NCBI RefSeq assembly: GCF_009720825.1
Contig: NZ_WNKY01000019.1
Location: forward strand, 45,811-109,810
DNA length: 64,000 nt
Reading direction: 5' to 3'
DNA from: Duganella radicis
Lineage (GTDB): Bacteria; Pseudomonadota; Gammaproteobacteria; Burkholderiales; Burkholderiaceae_D
The translations under genes were made by a program, and so were the position numbers. Shown piece by piece: positions 33,571-41,746 of this stretch. The notes under the pieces are model-generated. The model worked only from the letters and a program-made list of their open reading frames with translations. It did not search any database and was not told the DNA's origin. Position 1 is the stretch's first letter; the number at the start of each line of letters is the position of its first letter.

Positions 33571-34718
33571 AGCTTGGCCTTTGCGTTGGTCGTGGCGGCG
33601 GCCACGCGCACCACGTCGCCGGTGGCCACGCCGTCCGGCGGATTGGCGATGACCTGGTCGTTGCGGTCGATGCCGGAAGCGACTTCGAGCAGGTTGCCCA
33701 GGTCGCGGCCGACGGTGATCGGCTTGACCACCACGCGGTTGTCCTTGCCCAGCGTCGCCACCTGCGTGCCCGACTTGTTGAAGATCAGCGCGCTTGGCGG
33801 AATGCTCAGCGCGGCGCTCGCCAGCGGGGCGTCGAAGTGGATCGAGGCATAGCCGCCCGGCAGCAGTTCGCGGCGGTCGTTCTGCACGGTCAGCTGCACC
33901 AGCATGGCGCCGGAGCTGGCGTTGATGGCTTGCGACAGCGATTGCACGGTGGCGGTGAACACCTGGCCCGGACGTTCGGGCACGCTCAGCTCGGCCTTGT
34001 CGCCCACCTTGATGGCGGCCACCTGGCGCTGCGGCACGTTGACGTACACGCGCAGGCGGCTGAGGTCGGACACCACGAACAGCTCGCTGCCCGGCGCGCC
34101 GCCGATGCCGATCAGCGCGCCCACATCGGTATTGCGGGCGGTGACCACGCCGTCGAACGGCGCCACCAGGCGGGTGTAGCGCTGCAAGGCCTGCACGCGG
34201 TCGACATTGGCCTGCATGGCGTTGACCGCCGACTGCTTGGCCGCCAGGTCGCCGGCTTTCTCATCGGCTTCCTGGCGCGAGACGGCGTCCGCCGCCAGCA
34301 GGCCCTGCCAGCGCTTGGCGGTGCTGGCCGCCAAGGTCAGGTTGCTGCGCGCGGTGGCCAGTTCGGCCTTGGCTTGCAGCAGTTGCTGGTCGAGGTCGGG
34401 CGTTTCGATATCGGCCAGGGTCTGGCCCGATTTCACTTGCGCGCCGATATCGGTGCTCCAGCTTTTCAGATAGCCGCTGACGCGGGCGTAAATCGGCGCG
34501 CGCTGCCACGGCTCGATGCGCGCCGGCAGTTCCAGCGGCGCGCCGGTGACCTGGCCGGCGGCCAGCACGCTCACCAGCGGCACCACCGGCGTGCCGGCTT
34601 GCTTGACTTGTTCGGCTTGCGAACGGCGGCTGATCACGCCGGCCGCGACCAGCGCGGCGGCGAGAACGATCAGGCCCAGGGCCAGCGGCTTGTGACCCGT
34701 GCGAGAAATATCAGACAT
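33567..34718 (-). CDS. RND efflux periplasmic adaptor (membrane fusion protein)
   Basis: A 383-residue adaptor bridging the RND pump and the outer-membrane channel. It has an N-terminal membrane anchor or signal (about 12-30) and a beta-barrel/lipoyl half with YLKSWSTDIGAQVKSGQTL. An alpha-hairpin (LLQAKAELATARSNL) follows, then the second lipoyl half (RLVAPFDGVVTARNTDVGAL) and the membrane-proximal domain. Normal length. Its start overlaps the permease stop by 8 nt. Confidence 0.93.
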   Translation of the reverse strand: MSDISRTGHKPLALGLIVLAAALVAAGVISRRSQAEQVKQAGTPVVPLVSVLAAGQVTGAPLELPARIEPWQRAPIYARVSGYLKSWSTDIGAQVKSGQTLADIETPDLDQQLLQAKAELATARSNLTLAASTAKRWQGLLAADAVSRQEADEKAGDLAAKQSAVNAMQANVDRVQALQRYTRLVAPFDGVVTARNTDVGALIGIGGAPGSELFVVSDLSRLRVYVNVPQRQVAAIKVGDKAELSVPERPGQVFTATVQSLSQAINASSGAMLVQLTVQNDRRELLPGGYASIHFDAPLASAALSIPPSALIFNKSGTQVATLGKDNRVVVKPITVGRDLGNLLEVASGIDRNDQVIANPPDGVATGDVVRVAAATTNAKAKL

Positions 34719-37700
34719 GGACAGGTACTCCGGAAATTGGTTGGTCGTTGGATTGGATTTTCGGCGCGTGCTTGCGGTGCACCAGGCTGAACACGACAGG
34801 CACGAACAGCAGGGTGGCGGTGGTCGCGAAGATCAGGCCGCCGATCACGGCGCGGCCCAGCGGCGCGTTCTGCTCGCCGCCATCGCCCAGGCCCAGCGCC
34901 ATCGGCAGCATGCCGATGATCATGGACAGCGCGGTCATCAGCACCGGACGGAAGCGCACCGAGCCGGCTTCCAGCGCGGCTTTGGTGGCGTCGCCCAGCT
35001 CATCGAGGCGTTCGCGGGCGAAGGAAATCACCAGCACCGAGTTGGCGGTGGCCACGCCCATGCACATGATGGCGCCGGTCAGCGCCGGCACGGACAGTGT
35101 GGTGTTGGTGGCGAACAGCATCCAGACGATGCCGGCCAGCGCCGCCGGCAGCGCCGAGACGATCACCGCCGGGTCCAGCCAGGACTGGAAGTTCACCACG
35201 ATCAGCAGGTAGATCAGCACTACCGCGCCCAGCAGGCCGAACAGCAGGCCGGCAAACGCGCGGTCCATGGTTTTCACCTGGCCCAGCATCTGCACCGAGG
35301 AGCCTTTCGGCAGCTCGGCCTTGGTTTCCTCGATGGCCTGGTTGATGTCCTTGGCCACGGCGGCCAGGTCGCGGTCCTGGGTGGTGGCGTAGATCTGCAC
35401 CATCGGCGCGATGTCGTACTGGCTGACGATGGCCGACTGCGTGCCGCGCTCGAAGCGGGCGACGCCGCCCAAGGTCGCGGTGCCGGCGGTGGAGCCATTG
35501 CCGACCGGCAGATTGGCCAGCGCCGACAGCGAATCGAGCTGCGGTTGCGGGGTCTGCATCACGATCGGGTAGCTGACGCCGTTGGCCGGATTCAGCCAGA
35601 AGGTCGGCGCCACCTGCGAGGAGCCGGCCAGGTTGACCACCATGCTGTTGGTGATGTCGCGCGTGGTCAGGCCCAGCTGCTGCGCCTGCGTGCGGTCGAC
35701 GTCGACGTTGAACACCGGCGACTTGTTGGACTGCTGGATGCGCGCGTCGGCCACGCCCGGAATCGCCTTGATGCGTTTCAGCAGCTTGTCGGCGTAGGCG
35801 TAGTTCTCGTTGATCTTGGCGCCACGGATCTGCACGTCAATCGGCGCCGGCGAACCGAAATTCAGGATCTGGCTGACGATGTCGGCCGGCGGGAAGGAGA
35901 AGGTGGTGTCGGGGAATTCTTCCGGCAGCACCTTGCGCAGCTTGCGCACGTAGTCGGCGGTCGGCGCGTGCTCCTCGCTCAGGGCGATCTGGAAGTCGCC
36001 GTCCTGCGTGCCCATCATGCCGGTGTTGTTGTACACGGTGTTGATGGAGCTGGCCGGCATGCCGATGTTGTCGGTCATGGTGACAATCTCGTTGGCAGGA
36101 ATCACGCGGCGGATGGCTTGCTCGACGCGGGCGAAGCGGGCGGCGGTTTCCTCGATGCGGGTGCCGACCGGCACGCGCACGTGGATCAGCACCTGGCCGG
36201 CGTCCACCGATGGGAAGAAGTTACTGCCCAGGAAAGGCACCATCGAGAACGAGGCCGCCACCACCAGCAGGAAGCCGATGATGAATTTCCGGCGGTTGGC
36301 CACCGCCGCTTCCAGCACGCCGGCGTAGGCGGCGCGCAGGCCTTCGAAGCGCGCTTCGAAGGCGCGCTGGAAGCGCACCAGCGGATTGCGCGATGGCTCA
36401 GGCGCGCCGCTGCCGCCGTGGGCATGCGCATGGCCTTCGCCGCTGTCGTGCGGTTTCAGCAGGTAGTTGGCCATGGTCGGTACCAGCGTGCGCGACAGGA
36501 TGAAGGAGCAGATCATGGCGAAGATCACCGCCTCGGCCATCGGCACGAACAGGAAGCGCGACACGCCGTCGAGGAAGAACATCGGCACGAACACGATGCA
36601 GATGCACAGCAGCGAGACAAAGGCCGGCGTGGTGATCTGCGCCGCGCCGTCGAGGATGGCGGTTTCCACCGGCTTGCCGTGTTCCAGGTGCCAGTTGATG
36701 TTTTCGATGGTGACGGTGGCGTCGTCCACCAGAATCCCCACCGCCAGCGCCAGGCCGCCCAGCGTCATCAGATTGAGCGATTCGCCGATGGCCGACAGGG
36801 CGATGATGGAGCCGAGGATGGACAGCGGGATCGACACCGCAATGATGATGGTCGAGCGCCAGCTGCCGAGGAACAGCAGGATCATCAGGCTGGTCAGCGC
36901 GGCGGCGATCACGCCCTCCGACGCCACGCCCTTGATCGCGGCGCGCACGAACACGGACTGGTCGTTAATCGGCGTAACGGTCAGCGCCTCGGGCCAGCCG
37001 GATTTCAGCGTATTGATCTTTTCGCGGATGCCGTCGACGATGGCCAGGGTGGAGGCCGAACCGTTTTTCAGCACCGACATCAGCACCGAGCGGCTGCCGT
37101 CCACGTGCACCACGTTGGTTTGCGGCGCATTGCCGTCGTGGATGTTGGCGATGTCGCCGAGGTAGATGGTGGCGCCGTTGACTACCTTCACCGGCAGGCG
37201 CGCCAGTTCGGCGATGGCCGATGGCGCGCTGTTCAGCTGGATGGTGTATTCCAGCGTATCGATTTTCTGCGTGCCGACCGGGGTCAGTACGTTTTGCGCC
37301 GCCAGCGCGTTGGCGATGTCCTGCGCCGACAGCCCGCGTGCTTGCAGCAGGGCCGGGTCGACGTCGATCTGCACCTGGCGCTGCTTGCCGCCGTATGGCA
37401 ACGGGATCGCCGCGCCCGGCACGCTGACCAGCGGCGTGCGCACGGTGTTGGTGCCCAGGTCGGACAGCTGTTGTTCGGACAAGCCCTTGCCGGACAGCGC
37501 CACTTGCAGGATAGGCACGGTGGCGGCGTTGTAGTTCAGGATCAGCGGCGGCGTGATACCGGCCGGCATCTGCTTGAGCAGCGATTGCGAGATCGCGGTC
37601 ACCTGCGCGTTGGCGACGGCGATGTTCACGCCGGGCTGGAAGAAGATCTTGACGATGCTGACGCCGGTGTAGGTGTTGGCCTCGATGTGCTCGATGTCAT

Positions 37701-37932
37701 TCACCGTGGTGGTCAGGGCGCGCTGGAACTGGGTCGAGACGCGGCCGGCCATCTGGTCGGGCGGTTGGCCGGTGTACTGCCAGGCCACCGCGATCACCGG
37801 GATCTTGATGTCCGGGAAGATGTCGGTCGGCGTGCGCAGCGCCGCCAGCGGACCGACGATCAGCAGCAGCAGCGCCATGACCACAAATGTATAGGGACGC
37901 CGAAGCGCCACGCGGACGATATCAATTAACAC
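34711..37932 (-). CDS. RND efflux permease (HAE1/AcrB-type)
   Basis: A 1073-residue resistance-nodulation-division pump that exports drugs or other amphiphiles with protons. It has twelve transmembrane helices and two large periplasmic loops. The helix-4 proton-relay aspartates are in GILVDDATVTIENI, and MLFFLG-type and CIVFVPMFFLDGVSRF helices are present. A hydrophilic loop in the middle is His/Gly-rich (HDSGEGHAHAHGG). The operon order permease-adaptor-channel is less common than adaptor-permease. No regulator gene is adjacent. Substrate unknown. Confidence 0.95.
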   Translation of the reverse strand: MLIDIVRVALRRPYTFVVMALLLLIVGPLAALRTPTDIFPDIKIPVIAVAWQYTGQPPDQMAGRVSTQFQRALTTTVNDIEHIEANTYTGVSIVKIFFQPGVNIAVANAQVTAISQSLLKQMPAGITPPLILNYNAATVPILQVALSGKGLSEQQLSDLGTNTVRTPLVSVPGAAIPLPYGGKQRQVQIDVDPALLQARGLSAQDIANALAAQNVLTPVGTQKIDTLEYTIQLNSAPSAIAELARLPVKVVNGATIYLGDIANIHDGNAPQTNVVHVDGSRSVLMSVLKNGSASTLAIVDGIREKINTLKSGWPEALTVTPINDQSVFVRAAIKGVASEGVIAAALTSLMILLFLGSWRSTIIIAVSIPLSILGSIIALSAIGESLNLMTLGGLALAVGILVDDATVTIENINWHLEHGKPVETAILDGAAQITTPAFVSLLCICIVFVPMFFLDGVSRFLFVPMAEAVIFAMICSFILSRTLVPTMANYLLKPHDSGEGHAHAHGGSGAPEPSRNPLVRFQRAFEARFEGLRAAYAGVLEAAVANRRKFIIGFLLVVAASFSMVPFLGSNFFPSVDAGQVLIHVRVPVGTRIEETAARFARVEQAIRRVIPANEIVTMTDNIGMPASSINTVYNNTGMMGTQDGDFQIALSEEHAPTADYVRKLRKVLPEEFPDTTFSFPPADIVSQILNFGSPAPIDVQIRGAKINENYAYADKLLKRIKAIPGVADARIQQSNKSPVFNVDVDRTQAQQLGLTTRDITNSMVVNLAGSSQVAPTFWLNPANGVSYPIVMQTPQPQLDSLSALANLPVGNGSTAGTATLGGVARFERGTQSAIVSQYDIAPMVQIYATTQDRDLAAVAKDINQAIEETKAELPKGSSVQMLGQVKTMDRAFAGLLFGLLGAVVLIYLLIVVNFQSWLDPAVIVSALPAALAGIVWMLFATNTTLSVPALTGAIMCMGVATANSVLVISFARERLDELGDATKAALEAGSVRFRPVLMTALSMIIGMLPMALGLGDGGEQNAPLGRAVIGGLIFATTATLLFVPVVFSLVHRKHAPKIQSNDQPISGVPVHV

Positions 37933-38079
37933 AAGGTTACCCCCAGGGAAAGACGGTATGCGGCGGCGGCGTCGCCGCGCAAAGGAATTGCTACATTAGT
38001 GAATAATTCTATCTTCTTAATAGTGATGGCTGACTTAAGAATTGTTTCTGGCATGTATCGGCGTGTATCTGCCGGCGTT

Positions 38080-38117
38080 GTCATCTGCTTGTAATCTGGC
38101 CGTCATGTTGCGGTCAG
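38080..38117 (+). promoter_or_regulatory. Four 11-bp-spaced direct half-sites upstream of the secreted hydrolase
   Basis: GTCAT 38080, GTAAT 38091, GTCAT 38102 and GTCAG 38113 all start exactly 11 bp apart. The last ends 48 nt before the start codon at 38166. Direct hexamers at 11-bp intervals are the binding pattern of OmpR/PhoB-type response regulators. A matching array precedes the CzcE-like gene. The rest of the gap 37933-38079 shows nothing else. Confidence 0.55.
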
Positions 38118-38165
38118 CGGGCGGTTTCTATACTGGGTCCACCCTCAACCCACAAGGAAATCAAC

Positions 38166-38900
38166 ATGAAAAAGCTGTTACTTGCCGGCGCCTTTGCCGC
38201 CCTGTTTTCCGGCGCCGCTTCGGCCTCGGTCGACAATATCGTATTAGTACATGGAGCGTATGCCGACGGCTCCTGCTGGAATGAAGTGATCGCACTTCTC
38301 CAAAAGGAGGGGAAGCATGTGACGTCGGTGCAGAATCCATTGACCTCGCTGGCGGATGACGCCGAGGCCACGCGCCGCGTGCTGGCCTTGCAGGACGGGC
38401 CGACGGTGCTGGTGGGCCATTCGTGGGCCGGCACCGTGATCAGCGAAACGGGCGGCGATCCGAAAGTGAAGGCGCTGGTGTACGTGGCGGCGCGCGCGCC
38501 GGATGCCGGCGAGGACTACGGCGCACTGGCCGCGACCTTCCCGGCGCCGCCAGCCAGCAAAGGGCTGGTCAGGAGCCCGGACGGCTTCGCGCAACTGAGC
38601 GAAGAAGCCTTTGTGCGCGACTTCGCCGGCGATCTCGATCCGGCCCGCGCGCGGGTGCTGTATGCCGGTCAGGGGCGCATTTCGCAAACCCTGTTCAGCG
38701 GCCGCACCACGCAGGCCGCCTGGAAGCTCAAGCCGACATACTACGCGGTGTCGGCCAATGACCGCACCACCTCGCCGGATCTGGAGCGCTTCCTCGCCAG
38801 GCGCATGGGCGCCAGGACCATCGAGCTGCCATCCAGCCACCTCTCGATGATCTCGCACGCCCGCGAGATTGCCGATCTTATTCTGGAAGCTGCGAAGTAA
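38166..38900 (+). CDS. Secreted alpha/beta hydrolase
   Basis: A 244-residue hydrolase with a Sec signal peptide (MKKLLLAGAFAALFSGAASA). The domain begins DNIVLVHGAYADGSCWNEV. The nucleophile is S86 in LVGHSWAGT and the histidine is in SSHLSMISH near the C-terminus. Homologues are usually annotated as salicylate/pheromone-esterase-like or haloalkane/EstA-type hydrolases. Activity unknown. Its 3' end overlaps the convergent beta-propeller gene by 23 nt. The promoter carries the 11-bp half-site array also found before the CzcE-like gene. Confidence 0.85.
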   Translation: MKKLLLAGAFAALFSGAASASVDNIVLVHGAYADGSCWNEVIALLQKEGKHVTSVQNPLTSLADDAEATRRVLALQDGPTVLVGHSWAGTVISETGGDPKVKALVYVAARAPDAGEDYGALAATFPAPPASKGLVRSPDGFAQLSEEAFVRDFAGDLDPARARVLYAGQGRISQTLFSGRTTQAAWKLKPTYYAVSANDRTTSPDLERFLARRMGARTIELPSSHLSMISHAREIADLILEAAK

Positions 38901-40218
38901 GCACGGCGGCGCCGCCGCTTTCCTTCACCGTGATCGCGCCCGCCGCCTGCCCGGGGCCGATCATGGTGCCATTGGCCATGCCCATCGCGTTGGTGCGGAA
39001 ACTGCCCACCGGCGCCGCATGGCTGCCCGCGTACACGTCGTACACCGTATCCGGCTTCAGTTTGTACAGGAAGGCCTCGATAGCCTCCACCACGCCCAGG
39101 CTGCGCAGTACCACGAAGCCTTTTCCTTCCTTGCCGAGCGGCTTGAGCTGCACGTTGCGCGAATCCTGATTCACGCGCGGCACCAGGTTGGAGCGGTCGT
39201 CAGCCGACGGCGCCACGTTGGACAGGTAGACCAGTGCCTGCGGCGCCTGGCCGCCGCCCATGGTGGCGACGATCTTGTTGGTGGCGGTGTCGATCACCTG
39301 TACGCCGTCGCCGTTTTCCAGTCCGACGTAGACGCGGGTATTGTCGTCCGAAGTCCAGGCGCCATGCGGCAGGGCGCCGGTGGCGATGGTGGCCAGCAGC
39401 TTCGCTTCCTTGCCGGTGCTGTACACCTTGACCGCGTTCTCGCCGCCGACCGTGACGTAGGCGCGCACCTCGCCGCCCACCCTGGCGAACGCCAGGTGAT
39501 TGGTGATGAAGCCGGTGTCGATCACGCCGGTGACTTCCAGCGTGGAGGTGCTGATGCGCGTGACCTTGCCGACATCCTTGTGCGTCATCCAGATTTCGCT
39601 GTAGTCCGGGGTAAATTGCAGGAAGGGCGAGAACGGACTGACCACGTCGATGCGCTTGATGATGGTGTGCGAGGCGACCTCGATGATGTCCACCGTCGGC
39701 GTGAAGCTGGAGACGGCAAACGCCAGCTTGCCGTTCGGGTGGAACTGCACCATGCCGGGACCGAGGTCGGTCTGGATGCGGCGCGTTTCCTTGAACGTGA
39801 CCGGGTCGATCACGGAAATATAGTCCTCGCCGCGCACCACCACCCAGACCTCCTTGCCGTCGGCGGTGAAGAAGCCTTCATGCGGCGATCGGCCGATGTA
39901 GGTCTTGCCTTTGACCTTGTTGGTGGCGGTGTCGATAAAGGTCACCGAGTTGGAGCCGTTGGAAATGACGATCAGTGTCTTGTGGTCGGGCGAGAAACCC
40001 AGGCCATGGACATTGGTCTCGCCGCGATACAGCGGCGACAGCACGTCCGGCCGCGCGTTACCGAGCTTGATCTGGCCGAGCAGGGTGTTGGTGGCCGGAC
40101 TGAAGACCGAAACGGTGTTGGTGTTCTGATCCGCCGTGTAGACGCGGTCCAGCGGCGAAGGGGCGGCGAAAGCCTGGGCGCACAGCAGCGCGCCGGCGGC
40201 GAGGGCGAGGGATTTCAT
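38878..40218 (-). CDS. Secreted YVTN-type beta-propeller protein
   Basis: A 446-residue protein with a signal peptide (MKSLALAAGALLCAQAFAAP). Six to seven repeats with the pattern VYTADQNTNTVSVFSPATNT and FIDTATNKVKGKTYIG are typical YVTN/NHL-like beta-propeller blades. The C-terminal ~70 residues form a separate domain (VYDVYAGSHAAPVGSFRTNA). Such proteins bind ligands or cofactors in the periplasm; no enzymatic residues are evident. It overlaps DUF305 by 4 nt and belongs to the CzcE-like/DUF305 operon. Confidence 0.9.
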   Translation of the reverse strand: MKSLALAAGALLCAQAFAAPSPLDRVYTADQNTNTVSVFSPATNTLLGQIKLGNARPDVLSPLYRGETNVHGLGFSPDHKTLIVISNGSNSVTFIDTATNKVKGKTYIGRSPHEGFFTADGKEVWVVVRGEDYISVIDPVTFKETRRIQTDLGPGMVQFHPNGKLAFAVSSFTPTVDIIEVASHTIIKRIDVVSPFSPFLQFTPDYSEIWMTHKDVGKVTRISTSTLEVTGVIDTGFITNHLAFARVGGEVRAYVTVGGENAVKVYSTGKEAKLLATIATGALPHGAWTSDDNTRVYVGLENGDGVQVIDTATNKIVATMGGGQAPQALVYLSNVAPSADDRSNLVPRVNQDSRNVQLKPLGKEGKGFVVLRSLGVVEAIEAFLYKLKPDTVYDVYAGSHAAPVGSFRTNAMGMANGTMIGPGQAAGAITVKESGGAAVLTSQLPE

Positions 40219-40616
40219 TGTTTGGCTTCCTTGTGGTGTTGCAGCCAGGCCTGCATGACTTTGATCTCGATCTGCTGCTCGGCGATGATGCCAAGCGCCA
40301 GATTGCGGATTTCCGGGTCCTGGGTGGAAAGCAGCACGGCTTTTGCCATATCGACGGCGCCCTGGTGATGCGGCATCATCATGGTGACGAAGTCGTGATC
40401 GGGATTGCCGTTCATGGGCGCCTGGCGCATGCCGGCATCCATCACGTTCATGGCGTCGTCCATCAGGGCGCTGAATGGCTTGGCGCTGCTGGCGACGAAG
40501 GTGGGCGGTGTGGCGGGCGGGGAGTCCGCGCCGCCGTGATGGTGGTGTTCCTGCGCGTGCGCGCCTGCCGCGATCAGCGGCAGGACAGCGAGGCAGGCTG
40601 CGATGGCGGCCCGCAC
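40215..40616 (-). CDS. DUF305 ferritin-like secreted protein
   Basis: A 133-residue protein with a signal peptide and a His-rich mature start (AQEHHHHGG). The helical domain contains DHDFVTMMMPHHQGAVDMAK, the DUF305 core with two histidines and methionines, and EIRNLALGIIAEQQIEIKVM. Members often sit in copper or heavy-metal resistance clusters and are thought to bind metal. The start is GTG 40616, 2 nt after the stop of the CzcE-like gene, so it is translationally linked. The downstream junction overlaps by 4 nt. Confidence 0.88.
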   Translation of the reverse strand: MRAAIAACLAVLPLIAAGAHAQEHHHHGGADSPPATPPTFVASSAKPFSALMDDAMNVMDAGMRQAPMNGNPDHDFVTMMMPHHQGAVDMAKAVLLSTQDPEIRNLALGIIAEQQIEIKVMQAWLQHHKEAKQ

Positions 40617-40620
40617 CGGA

Positions 40621-40947
40621 TTAGCCCCGGTACAGCGGGTTGCTGGCGACGTACACCGTGATCATGCCGGTATCAATGCCTTCCGGGGCGATTTTCGACA
40701 GGCTGAAAGATTCTTCGCTGTGCAGCGTGTCAAAATGCCAGGTGAAGGATTTGCCGCCGACGTCGAAGGTGACGGTGTCGCCGTTGTTGACGTTGACCCA
40801 CTTGGTGTCGGCCTTGATGGTGACGTGGCGGTCGGCGGTGGCGGCCGGTGTGGCCGTGCCGAATTCAGGATGGGGGTTGACCGATGCGTGGGCGGCGCCG
40901 GCGGCCAGGGTTGCGGCGATGATGGTGATGCGCAGTGCTTTGAACAT
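40621..40947 (-). CDS. CzcE-family periplasmic metal-binding protein
   Basis: A 108-residue secreted protein with a signal peptide (ITIIAATLAAGAAHA). The mature part TIKADTKWVNVNNGDTVTFD and SFTWHFDTL match the CzcE family of heavy-metal (copper) binding periplasmic proteins. ATG 40947 follows a GGAAGCACC ribosome-binding site. First gene of an operon with DUF305 and the beta-propeller protein. The 11-bp half-site array 41000-41026 lies 52 nt upstream, between it and the divergent response-regulator gene. Confidence 0.85.
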   Translation of the reverse strand: MFKALRITIIAATLAAGAAHASVNPHPEFGTATPAATADRHVTIKADTKWVNVNNGDTVTFDVGGKSFTWHFDTLHSEESFSLSKIAPEGIDTGMITVYVASNPLYRG

Positions 40948-40999
40948 GGTGCTTCCTTTCGTTGTGGAGTGAAGATGTGGCCAGTCTAAGCAACGGGCG

Positions 41000-41026
41000 C
41001 TGACAGGAAGATGACGCCCAAATGAC
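41000..41026 (-). promoter_or_regulatory. Three 11-bp-spaced half-sites in the CzcE-like/response-regulator divergent promoter
   Basis: On the plus strand CTGAC 41000, ATGAC 41011 and ATGAC 41022 start 11 bp apart. Read on the minus strand, toward the CzcE-like gene, they are GTCAT, GTCAT, GTCAG, ending 52 nt before its ATG. An adjacent inverted element (AATGACA-GAT-TTGTAAT, 41021-41037) also resembles a CusR-type box. Confidence 0.5.
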
Positions 41027-41074
41027 AGATTTGTAATCCCGGCGGCACGGTGAAAGGCCGACAATGAACACACC

Positions 41075-41746
41075 ATGAAAATACTGATTGTTGAAGACGA
41101 ACCGAAAGCAGGCGACTATCTGGTCAAGGGCCTGAACGAATCCGGCTATGTGGCGGACCTGGCGCGCAATGGCGTCGATGGCCTGGCGCTGGCGCAGGAA
41201 CACGACTATGACCTGATCGTGCTGGACGTGATGCTGCCGCAGATGGACGGCTGGACCGTGCTGGCGCGTCTGCGCGAGCGCAAGGAAACGCCGGTGCTGT
41301 TCCTCACCGCGCGCGACGACGTGGCCGACCGCGTGAAAGGACTGGAGCTGGGCGCTGACGATTACCTGGTCAAGCCGTTCGCCTTCGCCGAGCTGCTGGC
41401 GCGCGTCAAGACCCTGCTGCGGCGCGGGCCGGTGCGCGAGGCCGACATCCTCCGCGTGGCCGACCTGGAGATCGACGTGTTGCGCCGGCGCGTCACGCGC
41501 GGTGCCAACCGCATCGACCTCACCGCCAAGGAGTTCGCGCTGTTGCACCTGCTGGCCAAGCGCCAGGGCGAGGTGCTGTCGCGCACCCAGATCGCCTCCA
41601 TGGTGTGGGACATGAACTTCGATTCCGACACCAATGTGGTGGACGTGGCGATCCGCCGCCTGCGCGCCAAGGTGGACGATCCCTATCCTGTGAAACTGGT
41701 GCAGACCGTGCGCGGCATGGGCTATCTGCTTGAGGCGCGGGCGTGA
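41075..41746 (+). CDS. Heavy-metal-type response regulator (CusR/CopR-like, OmpR family)
   Basis: A 223-residue two-component regulator. The receiver domain has the acidic pocket VEDE, phosphorylation site D51 in LIVLDVMLPQMDG and K100 region VKPFAF. The C-terminal winged helix contains DLTAKEFALLHLLAKRQGEV and SDTNVVDVAIRRLRAKVDD. The sequence is of the heavy-metal response-regulator subgroup (CusR, CopR, CzcR). It overlaps the kinase gene by 4 nt and is divergent from the CzcE-like operon, which it probably controls. Confidence 0.92.
   Translation: MKILIVEDEPKAGDYLVKGLNESGYVADLARNGVDGLALAQEHDYDLIVLDVMLPQMDGWTVLARLRERKETPVLFLTARDDVADRVKGLELGADDYLVKPFAFAELLARVKTLLRRGPVREADILRVADLEIDVLRRRVTRGANRIDLTAKEFALLHLLAKRQGEVLSRTQIASMVWDMNFDSDTNVVDVAIRRLRAKVDDPYPVKLVQTVRGMGYLLEARA

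Noticed and set aside
34699..37929. A 1076-codon open frame antisense to the RND permease
   Set aside because: It mirrors the permease codons, is full of His/Arg/Gln/Gly without domains, and arises from high GC at third positions.
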